In this document: positions 1-5,853 of the stretch, piece after piece | How positions within the stretch are numbered: the first letter of the stretch is position 1 | Layout of the letters: each line of letters starts with the position of its first letter | Made by a program: the position numbers and the translations under genes | Notes under the pieces: model-generated | The model's input: the letters and a program-made list of their open reading frames with translations, nothing else | Databases searched by the model: none | Told to the model about the DNA's origin: nothing | From: Chersky-822 sp035553055 | GTDB taxonomy: Bacteria; Actinomycetota; Actinomycetes; Streptosporangiales; Streptosporangiaceae | Assembly (NCBI GenBank): GCA_035553055.1 | Contig: DATNEK010000329.1 | Coordinates: 1-8,221, forward strand | Length of the DNA: 8,221 nt | Reading direction: 5' to 3'

Positions 1-188
1 GGCCTACCACGCCGATGCAGCCACACCTGCGCGGTGATCACCAAAGTACCTGATGATCTGGGAGAGTTACCCGCGTTATTTGCGGATAACTCTCCCAAGT
101 ATGAAAAGTCTCCCAGATCATGACTGACGTGGGCGAATTTATATAGTGATTTTTCGTTTTTGTGAGGCGTGACGGCGACGGAGCGCAG
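1..188. other. Left-edge region without a supported gene
   Basis: No ORF here has recognisable protein content. One plus-strand frame is open from the left edge to a stop at about position 38, ending in residues AYHADAATPAR; it could be the tail of a gene outside the window, but it is too short to judge. The region holds the nested inverted repeats (53-121) and an AT-rich patch at about 137-162 with two T-runs, which stands out against the GC-rich surroundings. It forms the 3' flank of the minus-strand transporter pseudogene. Confidence 0.5.
53..121. repeat. Nested inverted repeats with competing hairpins
   Basis: The heptamer TCTCCCA occurs at 91-97 and 109-115 and inverted at 59-65. Positions 59-69 pair perfectly with 87-97 (11 bp); after one C/A mismatch, 71-74 pair with 82-85 around a 7-nt loop (75-81). 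Independently, 53-65 is an exact 13-bp inverted match of 109-121, so the left arm can join either of two mutually exclusive stems. No U-tract follows the stem on either strand, so a classical intrinsic terminator is not supported. It lies downstream of the decayed transporter gene on the minus strand. It could be an element end, a bidirectional terminator of the actinobacterial type or an RNA switch; the sequence does not decide between these. Confidence 0.75.
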
Positions 189-763
189 CTAGGGGACGCT
201 CTTTATTCGCCAGACTAGGGTTGCGCCGATGGCGGCGGTGATCGCGGTGCTGGCGAACAGTGTCGGATAGCTGCCGAGTATGACCAGCAGGGCGGCGAGC
301 AGGCCTCCGACGGCGGCTGGCCCGGCGACGGCGATGTTGATCAGGCCGAGGTCCTTGCCCCTGCTCTCGGCGCTCGGCAGCACCTGGGTGATCAGCGCCT
401 GGTCGACGGCTAGGTAGGCGCCGAACCCGGCCCCGAACAGAACGGCGGCGATCTCGGCGGCTGGCCAGGTCTCCAGGAACACCAGAAGCAGAGCGGCGCA
501 GCCCATGAGCGAACCGGAGACCGTGACGATCATCTTGCGTTTGCCGATTCGGTCGGAGATCCGCCCGCCCGCCGTCGCTGTGATCGCGACGCAGACCGTG
601 TAGATCAGGATCAAGATCGTCAGGCCGGCAACGGCGTGAGGCCGGCCATGAACAGGCCCATCGTGGCCAGTCCAAGCGCGGCGACCCAGCGTTTGGGTAC
701 CGGTATGGTCGGCTCATCGAGCGCGCGCCGTGCGGTGGCAGGGCCGGTGGTCGGCTCGGCCAT
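189..763 (-). pseudogene. MFS transporter pseudogene, internal deletion of the tandem duplicate
   Basis: This is a broken copy of the intact MFS gene just upstream. Reading starts at ATG 763 (SD GGAGGA at 767-772) and gives 47 residues beginning MAEPTTG and ending TPLPA before a TGA at 620-622. They align with residues 1-46 of the intact protein (both contain LGLA and TPL). In another frame, from about 621 down to 189, the sequence resumes with LTILILIYTV and matches intact-protein residues 283-426, sharing SDRIGKRKMIVTVSG, FGAGFGAYLAVDQALITQVLP and the C-terminal VWRIKSVP. About 236 residues, including most N-domain helices, are missing, and the junction is out of frame. A functional transporter is not expected. 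The start lies 16 bp after the stop of the intact gene, so it was once the second gene of a tandem operon. Divergence outside the conserved blocks shows the duplication is not recent. Confidence 0.88.
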
Positions 764-779
764 GGGTCCTCCGTCAGTC

Positions 780-2060
780 TTAAGGAACGCTCTTGATCCG
801 CCACACCAAGATCGAGCCCGCCGCGGCGACGACGGCGGTGGCCGCGTACAGCGTGGGGTAGCCACCAAGTGAGACCAGGCCGGCGGAGAGCGCGCCGGCG
901 ACAGCCGATGGTCCGACGATCGCGATGTTAATAATTCCGAGGTCTTTGGCCCGGTCGCTGGCCGCCGGCAAGACCTGGGTGATAAGCGCCTGATCGACCG
1001 CCAGGTAGGCGCCGAAGCCCGCGCCGAACAGCACGGCGGCGACGAGGGCGCCGTTCCAGGTCTCGACGAAGGTCAGCACGAGAGCGGCGAGCCCCATCAA
1101 GATGCCGGAGACGGTCACGATCATCTTGCGCTTGCCGATCCGGTCTGATATCACGCCGCCGACGATCGCGGTGATGATGACAAGCACGGTGTAGATGGCG
1201 ATCAGGATAAACAGGTCTTGCGCCGCGTGCCTGTGCGTCACCTTCGCGCGCAGGAAGTACAGCAGGTAGAGCGTTCCCATGCCGATCGCCAGCGAGGCGA
1301 GGAACCTGGTAAGCCACGCCCAGCCGAAATCAGGATGACGCCGCGGGTCTACCCAGTACGAGGAAAGCAAAGTGCGCACCGACATCGGCTCGCGGTGCTC
1401 GGGGGAGATCGGGTAGTCCGGGGTGAAGAGCACGAACGGCAACGCGAGCGCAACCATCGGGATCGCGAGTACCAGATAGCCGCCGACCTGCCTGGTGAAC
1501 ACGTACACCACGAGCGCGGTGCCAACAACCAGGCCGAGCGCCTGCGGCATGCCCACCCAGCCGGCCACCGTCGCTCGCTGGTTGACCGGTACGTGGTCCG
1601 GCACGGCTGCGCTGAGGCTGGCGTACTCGGCGTTCTGGAACGCGCTGAACAGCACCCAGAAGATCGCGATTCCGACCACGGTGGCCTGGAACGCGATGAG
1701 CGCCAGGCAGATGGCGGAAAGCAAGGCCATGATCAGCGTCCAGCGGTGCCGCCTGCCGTTCAGCCGACCGATGCTCCAGGCGTGCGTTGTGCGGTCGGAG
1801 AATGCCCCCGCGATCGGCGTCGCCAGCAGCGAGGAGACCGCGCCGAAGGCGGACACAAGGCCGAGAGCGAGATATTTGCCCTTGGGATCGATGTTCTGGA
1901 TCTGGTTGGGAAGCAGCACCTGCAGTGGCGTAATCGAGGCCATCCACATCGCCAGGCTGGCCAGCCCAAGCGTCCCGATCCAGGTCTTGGTTACCGGATC
2001 AGTCGGCTCGGCGAGCGCACGTGGTATCAGATGCGGCGACCGGGTCGCCTGATCCGCCAA
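780..2060 (-). CDS. MFS transporter, GPH/SLC45-like sugar or glycoside symporter type
   Basis: A 426-residue polytopic membrane protein with about 12 predicted helices, starting near residues 27-48, 63-83 and 107-125 and ending near 402-420. The loop after helix 2 carries SDRT (88-91) and GRRHRW (102-107), which resemble the SDR..GRRRP signature of glycoside-pentoside-hexuronide and SLC45-type carriers. The C-half repeats motif A as GGVISDRIGKRK (301-312). These features suggest cation-coupled transport of a sugar or glycoside; the substrate cannot be read from the sequence. The start is TTG at 2060-2058, chosen because a perfect AGGAGG (2066-2071, minus strand) lies 5 nt upstream and the protein begins with a normal short cytoplasmic tail. 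It is divergent from the metallo-beta-lactamase gene, and the truncated paralogue follows directly downstream. Family membership is near certain; the subfamily is an inference from motifs. Confidence 0.9.
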   Translation of the reverse strand: MADQATRSPHLIPRALAEPTDPVTKTWIGTLGLASLAMWMASITPLQVLLPNQIQNIDPKGKYLALGLVSAFGAVSSLLATPIAGAFSDRTTHAWSIGRLNGRRHRWTLIMALLSAICLALIAFQATVVGIAIFWVLFSAFQNAEYASLSAAVPDHVPVNQRATVAGWVGMPQALGLVVGTALVVYVFTRQVGGYLVLAIPMVALALPFVLFTPDYPISPEHREPMSVRTLLSSYWVDPRRHPDFGWAWLTRFLASLAIGMGTLYLLYFLRAKVTHRHAAQDLFILIAIYTVLVIITAIVGGVISDRIGKRKMIVTVSGILMGLAALVLTFVETWNGALVAAVLFGAGFGAYLAVDQALITQVLPAASDRAKDLGIINIAIVGPSAVAGALSAGLVSLGGYPTLYAATAVVAAAGSILVWRIKSVP

Positions 2061-2065
2061 TGAAG

Positions 2066-2071
2066 CCTCCT
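2066..2071 (-). promoter_or_regulatory. Shine-Dalgarno AGGAGG deciding a TTG start
   Basis: On the minus strand AGGAGG is followed by CTTCA and then TTG at 2060. This perfect anti-16S match at normal spacing supports initiation at TTG. No in-frame ATG or GTG with comparable spacing exists nearby. Confidence 0.8.
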
Positions 2072-2170
2072 GCGATACCGTCCGGTCTTTGCAGGGATCA
2101 TGCCGCCTTTTAGACGCTCTGGGTAGATGCTGCGGCGATGTAGGTCCAAGCCGCCCCGCGTTTCAGCCGC

Positions 2171-2176
2171 TAGCCT
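2171..2176 (+). promoter_or_regulatory. Candidate -10 element (TAGCCT) for a leaderless transcript
   Basis: TAGCCT fits the actinobacterial TANNNT -10 pattern and lies 8 nt before ATG 2185, where a transcript would begin at or next to the start codon. No Shine-Dalgarno is present upstream of that ATG. No clear -35 is visible. Confidence 0.4.
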
Positions 2177-2184
2177 TATGGCTC

Positions 2185-2946
2185 ATGGACCTGACGATCG
2201 TGGGATGTTCAGGCAGCTTTCCCGGTCCGGACAGCGCGGCGTCGTGCTACCTGATCGAGGCTGACGGCTTTCGCCTAGTAGTCGACCTGGGCAACGGCGC
2301 ACTTGGTCCGCTGCAACGCTACGCAGCCCTCGATCGGATCGACGCGGTGTGCATCAGCCACCTGCATGCGGACCACTGCCTAGATATGTGCGGTTATCAG
2401 GTGTTCCGCGCCTATCACCCAGTCGGCCAGTTGCCGCCGATTCCGGTGTATGCCCCGGCTGCCGCCCCGGCCAGGCTGAATCGCGCCATCGCGGCCGAGT
2501 CAACATCGCCGATGGCCTCCATAGCCGACCGGTTTGACTTCGTCACGCTGACGCCGGGAACAATCGAAATCGGCCCGCTGCGGGTCACTCTTGATCGGAT
2601 GAACCACCCGGTCGAGACATACGGGTTCCGGTTCGAACACAACGGCCATGCCATCGCGTATTCGGCGGACACCGGGCTTTCCGAACCACTCGTGCGGCTA
2701 GCCGGCGGCGCCGACGTGCTGCTCTGCGAGGCGTCCTACGTCGAGGCCGAAGGGCTGCCGCCCGATCTGCACCTGACCGCGCGTCAGGCGGGCGAGCACG
2801 CGGCGCGGGCGGAAGCGGGCGAGTTGATACTCACCCACCTGGTGCCGTGGAATAGCGCTGAGACAGCGCTCGCGCAAGCGGCATCGGCTTACGCCGGCGC
2901 GATCTCGCTGGCCGAGCCTGGCATGGTTGTCAAGCCGGGACCATAG
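2185..2946 (+). CDS. Metallo-beta-lactamase fold phosphodiesterase, RNase Z-like (Rv1339-type)
   Basis: A 253-residue soluble cytoplasmic metallo-hydrolase. The metal ligands are complete: H59-L-H61-A-D63-H64, then H141 (MNHP), D162 (YSADTG) and H218 (LTHLVPW). The order and spacing are those of the ribonuclease Z / atypical class II phosphodiesterase branch. The opening LTIVGCSGSFPGPDSAAS closely resembles mycobacterial Rv1339, which sits directly before rph and rdgB and has been reported to act as a cAMP phosphodiesterase. A phosphodiesterase on cyclic nucleotides is therefore the best guess; tRNA 3' processing is the alternative. ATG 2185 is chosen because homologues begin at this point; the frame stays open to TTG 2089, but those 32 residues look non-coding. 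The gene starts the plus-strand core block, with the epimerase 11 bp downstream. It contains three CTA leucine codons. Confidence 0.9.
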   Translation: MDLTIVGCSGSFPGPDSAASCYLIEADGFRLVVDLGNGALGPLQRYAALDRIDAVCISHLHADHCLDMCGYQVFRAYHPVGQLPPIPVYAPAAAPARLNRAIAAESTSPMASIADRFDFVTLTPGTIEIGPLRVTLDRMNHPVETYGFRFEHNGHAIAYSADTGLSEPLVRLAGGADVLLCEASYVEAEGLPPDLHLTARQAGEHAARAEAGELILTHLVPWNSAETALAQAASAYAGAISLAEPGMVVKPGP

Positions 2947-2949
2947 ACT
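2944..2949 (+). promoter_or_regulatory. Candidate -10 element (TAGACT) overlapping a stop codon
   Basis: TAGACT fits TANNNT, includes the TAG stop of the preceding gene and lies 8 nt before ATG 2958 of the epimerase. No Shine-Dalgarno precedes that ATG, so a leaderless internal promoter is possible. A TTGTCA at 2927-2932 is too close to act as its -35. Confidence 0.3.
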
Positions 2950-2957
2950 GCCGTGAC

Positions 2958-3896
2958 ATGCGGGTAATCGTCACCGGCGGAGCCGGGTTCATCGGGTCCC
3001 ACCTAGCCGACGCGTTTGTCGCCAGAGACGACGATGTGACGGTAGTAGACGACCTTTCATCCGGCCGTCACGGTCGGCTCGATGGCCAGGCAAGCCTGCA
3101 CAAGGTCAGCGTGGCCGACGCCGGATCGCTCACCGAGATCGTGGGCTCAGTCAAGCCGGAACTCATTTTCCACCTGGCCGCGCAGATCGACGTGCGCACC
3201 TCGGTGGCGCAGCCAACGGCCGACGCGCAAGCGAATGTGGTCGGCACCATCAACGTGCTCGAAGCGGCGCGCACGGTTGACGCCCGAGTGCTGTTCTGCT
3301 CGACGGGCGGTGCTCTCTACGGCAGGGATGCGCCGATACCGTCGCTTGAGGACGTGTTGCCGCTGCCGGAGTCCCCGTACGGAGTCGGCAAGTACTGCGC
3401 CGAGCAATACGTGGGGCTGTACAACAGGCTCCATCAGTGCTCGCACTCGGTGCTGCGGCTGGCCAATGTCTACGGGCCACGGCAGGACCCATCGGGCGAG
3501 TCCGGCGTGGTACCAATTTTCTGCTCCCAAGTACTCGCTGGCATCCGCCCGACGATCTTCGGAGACGGCACCCAGACCCGCGACTATGTTTACGTCGGCG
3601 ACGCGGTCGCGGCCTTCCTTACGGCCGCTGACCAGCGCAGGCCGGGCACATGGAACATCGGTACCGGCGTCGAGGTCAGCGTGCTCGAACTGGCAAAGGT
3701 CATCGCTGACGTCACAGGCAGGCCGGTAGATCCGATCCTGGCCGCGCCGAGGCCGGGTGAGTTGCAGCGCAGCGCGCTTGCCGTGGACCGGGCGTGGCGC
3801 GATCTCGGCTGGCGGGCCAAGACCGCGCTGGCTGACGGGGTCCGCGCGGTCTACCAGTGGATAGAGTCAGGGGCAGACGACCGGGCGGCGGCATGA
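2958..3896 (+). CDS. NAD-dependent NDP-sugar epimerase/dehydratase (extended SDR)
   Basis: A 312-residue extended short-chain dehydrogenase/reductase. A Rossmann fold opens the protein with TGGAGFIGSHL (6-16; glycine motif G7, G10, G13), followed by the acidic DDLSSG (31-36) that binds the NAD ribose. HLAAQ is at 72-76. The catalytic set is S115/T116 (CSTGG) and Y141-GVG-K145. The C-terminal substrate part carries LANVYGPRQ (169-176 region), TRDYVYVGDAV (207-217) and RPGE near 265. This is the architecture of UDP-glucose 4-epimerase (GalE-like) and of dTDP/UDP-sugar 4-epimerases; the sugar cannot be fixed, so no gene symbol is given. It acts in the cytosol on nucleotide sugars for cell-wall or exopolysaccharide glycosylation. 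It lies 11 bp after the metallo-beta-lactamase gene and 30 bp before rph, between two genes that are neighbours in mycobacteria. Confidence 0.9.
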   Translation: MRVIVTGGAGFIGSHLADAFVARDDDVTVVDDLSSGRHGRLDGQASLHKVSVADAGSLTEIVGSVKPELIFHLAAQIDVRTSVAQPTADAQANVVGTINVLEAARTVDARVLFCSTGGALYGRDAPIPSLEDVLPLPESPYGVGKYCAEQYVGLYNRLHQCSHSVLRLANVYGPRQDPSGESGVVPIFCSQVLAGIRPTIFGDGTQTRDYVYVGDAVAAFLTAADQRRPGTWNIGTGVEVSVLELAKVIADVTGRPVDPILAAPRPGELQRSALAVDRAWRDLGWRAKTALADGVRAVYQWIESGADDRAAA

Positions 3897-3913
3897 CGGC
3901 GGTTGGCGCCCGC

Positions 3914-3919
3914 TACGCT
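3914..3919 (+). promoter_or_regulatory. Candidate -10 element (TACGCT) for leaderless rph
   Basis: TACGCT fits TANNNT and stands 7 nt before ATG 3927. A partial -35 (ATGACG, 3893-3898) lies 15 bp upstream. No Shine-Dalgarno precedes the ATG. Together these suggest a promoter in the 30-bp gap that gives a transcript starting at the start codon. Confidence 0.4.
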
Positions 3920-3926
3920 AGCCCGC

Positions 3927-4649
3927 ATGCCCCGACCTGACGGCCGTCGCGCTGACCAACTACGTGACATAAAGATCACCAGAGGCTGGCTCGAGCACGC
4001 TGAGGGATCCGTGCTCGTGGAATTCGGCTCAACCCGCGTGCTCTGCGCGGCGAGCGTACTCGAGGAAGTCCCGCGGTGGCGTAGGGGGAGCGGGCTCGGC
4101 TGGATCACCGCCGAGTACGCGATGTTGCCGAGGTCAACCAACACGCGGGGCGACCGGGAGTCGGTCAAGGGCCGGATCGGCGGCAGGACGCACGAGATCT
4201 CCAGGCTCATCGGCCGGTCGCTGCGGGCTTGCATCGATCTGAAGGCGCTGGGCGAGAACTCGATCATGATCGACTGCGACGTGCTGCAGGCCGACGGCGG
4301 TACCAGGACCGCCGCGATCACCGGCGGCTATGTCGCGCTCGCCGACGCGATCTCCTGGCTGGCCGGAAGGAAGCGGCTCAAGGGCGTTCCGCTGCCGGTT
4401 TCGGTAGCCGCGGTCAGCGTGGGCATCATCGACGGTGAACCGAGACTCGACCTTTGCTACGACGAAGACGTGGCGGCCGAGACTGACATGAACGTGGTCT
4501 GCACCGGCGATGGCAAATTCGTCGAGGTGCAGGGGACCGCCGAGCGCGACCCGTTCGACCGGGAACTGCTCGACGCGCTTCTTGATCTGGCGGTCGCCGG
4601 CTGCGCGGAACTTACGCAGCTGCAGCACAAGGCCCTCGCCTCGTCGTGA
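3927..4649 (+). CDS. rph: Ribonuclease PH
   Basis: A phosphorolytic 3'-5' exoribonuclease that trims the 3' extensions of tRNA precursors and acts as a hexamer in the cytosol. The 240 residues match the usual family length. Visible signatures are EFGSTRVLCAASV (32-44), PRWRRGSGLGWITAEYAMLP (49-68), the phosphate-binding GGTRTA (124-129), CDVLQADGG (117-125) and the acidic site around DEDVAAETDMN (179-189). ATG 3927 (MPRPDGRRAD) is chosen because family members start a few residues before the DGR motif; a TTG at 3903 would add eight residues across the likely promoter. The stop overlaps the GTG of rdgB by four bases, so the two are translationally coupled. The pairing with rdgB is conserved in many bacteria, including mycobacteria (Rv1340-Rv1341). 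Confidence 0.97.
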   Translation: MPRPDGRRADQLRDIKITRGWLEHAEGSVLVEFGSTRVLCAASVLEEVPRWRRGSGLGWITAEYAMLPRSTNTRGDRESVKGRIGGRTHEISRLIGRSLRACIDLKALGENSIMIDCDVLQADGGTRTAAITGGYVALADAISWLAGRKRLKGVPLPVSVAAVSVGIIDGEPRLDLCYDEDVAAETDMNVVCTGDGKFVEVQGTAERDPFDRELLDALLDLAVAGCAELTQLQHKALASS

Positions 4650-5260
4650 CCGGCTGGCCAAGGCTGGTGCTCGCCACGGCGAACCCGCACAAGATCATCG
4701 AGCTGACCAGGATCCTGGCCCCCACCGGCGTTGCTGTCGAGCTTGTCGGCCTTGACCAGTTTCCCGGCGCTCCGGACGTCGTCGAGACAGGTGCCACGTT
4801 CACTGAGAACGCGCTGCTCAAGGCGGTCGCTATCGCCGAGTTCACCGGGCTGCCGGCGGTCGCCGATGATTCTGGCCTGTGCGCGGACGCGCTGAACGGC
4901 ATGCCTGGTGTGCTGTCGGCTCGCTGGGCTGGTAGCCATGGAGACGAGGCCGCGAACCTGCGCCTGGTCCTTGACCAGCTCTCCGACGTACCCGACGACC
5001 GGCGCGGCGCTCACTTCATCTGCGTCGCCGCCTTGGTGTTGCCGTCAGGCCAGGAATTCATCAGCGAAGGCACCGTCCACGGTCGGCTGATCCGCGAGCC
5101 AAGGGGAATCAACGGGTTCGGCTACGACCCGATCTTCGTGCCAGACGGCGAGTCGCATACAACCGGCGAGATGACCGCGGACGATAAGGACGCGATCAGC
5201 CACCGGGGCCGAGCGCTACGCGGGCTGGTGCCAGCGATCGCCGATCAGGTCGCTGGCTAG
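4646..5260 (+). CDS. rdgB: Non-canonical purine NTP pyrophosphatase (ITPase, RdgB/HAM1 family)
   Basis: Hydrolyses ITP, dITP and XTP to the monophosphates plus pyrophosphate, keeping deaminated purines out of DNA and RNA. The 204 residues show the family motifs in order: ATANPHKIIEL (10-20; substrate and phosphate binding), ETGATFTENALLKA (47-60), VADDSGLCADALNGMPGVLS (72-91) with the metal-binding and catalytic acids D74/D75, GINGFGYDPIF (154-164) for base recognition, and SHRGRAL (185-191). The start is GTG 4646, whose last two bases form part of the rph stop TGA (4647-4649). A GTGA junction like this is typical of coupled genes and explains the lack of a clear Shine-Dalgarno. It functions as a homodimer in other species. 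All key residues are present. Confidence 0.97.
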   Translation: MTGWPRLVLATANPHKIIELTRILAPTGVAVELVGLDQFPGAPDVVETGATFTENALLKAVAIAEFTGLPAVADDSGLCADALNGMPGVLSARWAGSHGDEAANLRLVLDQLSDVPDDRRGAHFICVAALVLPSGQEFISEGTVHGRLIREPRGINGFGYDPIFVPDGESHTTGEMTADDKDAISHRGRALRGLVPAIADQVAG

Positions 5261-5266
5261 AACCGA

Positions 5267-5272
5267 TACGGT
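5267..5272 (+). promoter_or_regulatory. Weak candidate -10 (TACGGT) before bcp
   Basis: TACGGT fits TANNNT and would place the transcript start near 5279-5281, just before the bcp ribosome-binding site. It lies in a small palindrome ACCG-ATA-CGGT (5262-5272). There is no convincing -35, so read-through from rdgB (36 bp upstream) is equally possible. Confidence 0.22.
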
Positions 5273-5284
5273 AGGTGCGACCGG

Positions 5285-5290
5285 AAAGGA
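5285..5290 (+). promoter_or_regulatory. Shine-Dalgarno AAAGGA of bcp
   Basis: AAAGGA lies 6 nt before ATG 5297. It fixes the start of bcp and contrasts with the upstream core genes, which show no Shine-Dalgarno. Confidence 0.65.
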
Positions 5291-5296
5291 TGTGCG

Positions 5297-5767
5297 ATGA
5301 CGCAGACGCGCCTGGAGCCTGGCGATGCCGCACCCGACTTCACGCTGCCTGACGCGGATGGCCACGATGTCGCCTTGTCCTCGCTGCGCGGTCAGCGGGT
5401 GATCATCTACTTCTACCCGGCCGCGATGACGCCCGGCTGCACTAAGCAGGCCTGCGACTTCCGCGACAGCAAGCGTGACTTGTCCGACGCCGGTTATGCC
5501 GTGCTCGGCATCTCGCCCGATAAGCCAGCGAAGCTGGCCAAGTTCCGCGAGCGGGACGGCCTGACGTTCCCGCTGCTCTCCGACCCCGACTTGGGCGTGC
5601 TGAAGGCCTACGGCGCTTACGGCGAGAAGATGCTGTACGGCAAGATGTCAGTCGGCGTGATCAGGTCGACGTTCGTGATCGACGCCGACGGCAAGATCGA
5701 GAGGGCGTACTACGCGGTCAAGGCGACCGGGCACGTCGCCAGGCTGCGCAAGGACTTGGGCGCCTGA
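5297..5767 (+). CDS. bcp: Thiol peroxidase, peroxiredoxin Q / BCP family
   Basis: A cytosolic thioredoxin-dependent peroxiredoxin that reduces hydrogen peroxide and organic hydroperoxides. The 156 residues form one AhpC/TSA thioredoxin-fold domain. GDAAPDFTLPDADG (9-22) is the usual N-terminal signature. The active site PAAMTPGC (41-48) holds the peroxidatic C48 with P41 and T45 of the PxxxTxxC motif. C53 (KQACDF) is in the position of the resolving cysteine of atypical two-Cys PrxQ enzymes, and R123 (VIRSTF) is the conserved activating arginine. Start ATG 5297 has a good Shine-Dalgarno. It follows rdgB by 36 bp and precedes the tRNA by 13 bp. It is probably transcribed with or near the core block; no regulator site is recognised. 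Confidence 0.95.
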   Translation: MTQTRLEPGDAAPDFTLPDADGHDVALSSLRGQRVIIYFYPAAMTPGCTKQACDFRDSKRDLSDAGYAVLGISPDKPAKLAKFRERDGLTFPLLSDPDLGVLKAYGAYGEKMLYGKMSVGVIRSTFVIDADGKIERAYYAVKATGHVARLRKDLGA

Positions 5768-5780
5768 CTATCGACCTCCA

Positions 5781-5853
5781 GGGGCCGTAGCCCAATGGCA
5801 GAGGCACAGGATTTAGGATCCTGCCAGTGTGGGTTCGAATCCCACCGGCCCCA
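5781..5853 (+). tRNA. tRNA with anticodon UAG (Leu), short variable loop
   Basis: A complete cloverleaf can be drawn. Acceptor GGGGCCG (5781-5787) pairs with CGGCCCC (5846-5852). The D stem is GCC/GGC (5790-5792 with 5803-5805) around a 10-nt loop. The anticodon stem CAGGA/TCCTG (5807-5811 with 5819-5823) encloses loop TTTAGGA. The T stem GTGGG/CCCAC (5829-5833 with 5841-5845) encloses TTCGAAT. The anticodon is TAG at 5814-5816, read as leucine codon CUA. G37 and discriminator A73 (5853) agree with a leucine tRNA reading CUN. CCA is not encoded. The variable region is only CCAGT (5824-5828), whereas bacterial tRNA-Leu normally has a long variable arm. Identity by anticodon is Leu; actual charging is unproven. 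It lies 13 bp after bcp and converges with the minus-strand cassette. Confidence 0.9.

Noticed and set aside
139..804. 221-residue minus-strand ORF across the pseudogene
   Set aside because: Arg/Pro-rich out-of-frame reading of the transporter remnant; the recognisable MFS sequence is in other frames.
1218..2063. Long plus-strand ORFs (1218-2063 and 1495-2052) opposite the MFS gene
   Set aside because: Antisense shadows of a clear membrane transporter; composition rich in Arg/His/Glu with no domain.
2077..2086. ACCG-TC-CGGT palindrome in the divergent intergenic region, similar to ACCG-ATA-CGGT at 5262-5272
   Set aside because: Only 4-bp arms, expected by chance in GC-rich DNA; not enough to propose an operator.
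2089..2184. Upstream TTG start giving 32 extra residues on the metallo-beta-lactamase protein
   Set aside because: The extension does not look like the family N-terminus and covers the likely promoter; ATG 2185 matches homologues.
2927..2932. TTGTCA as a -35 element for the epimerase
   Set aside because: Only 11 bp separate it from the TAGACT hexamer, too short for a sigma-70-type promoter.
3903..3926. TTG start eight codons upstream for rph
   Set aside because: Would run through the TANNNT element; family N-termini fit ATG 3927.
5829..5853. tRNA 3' end as an integration attachment site
   Set aside because: No second copy of the tRNA 3' sequence and no integrase gene were noticed in the window.
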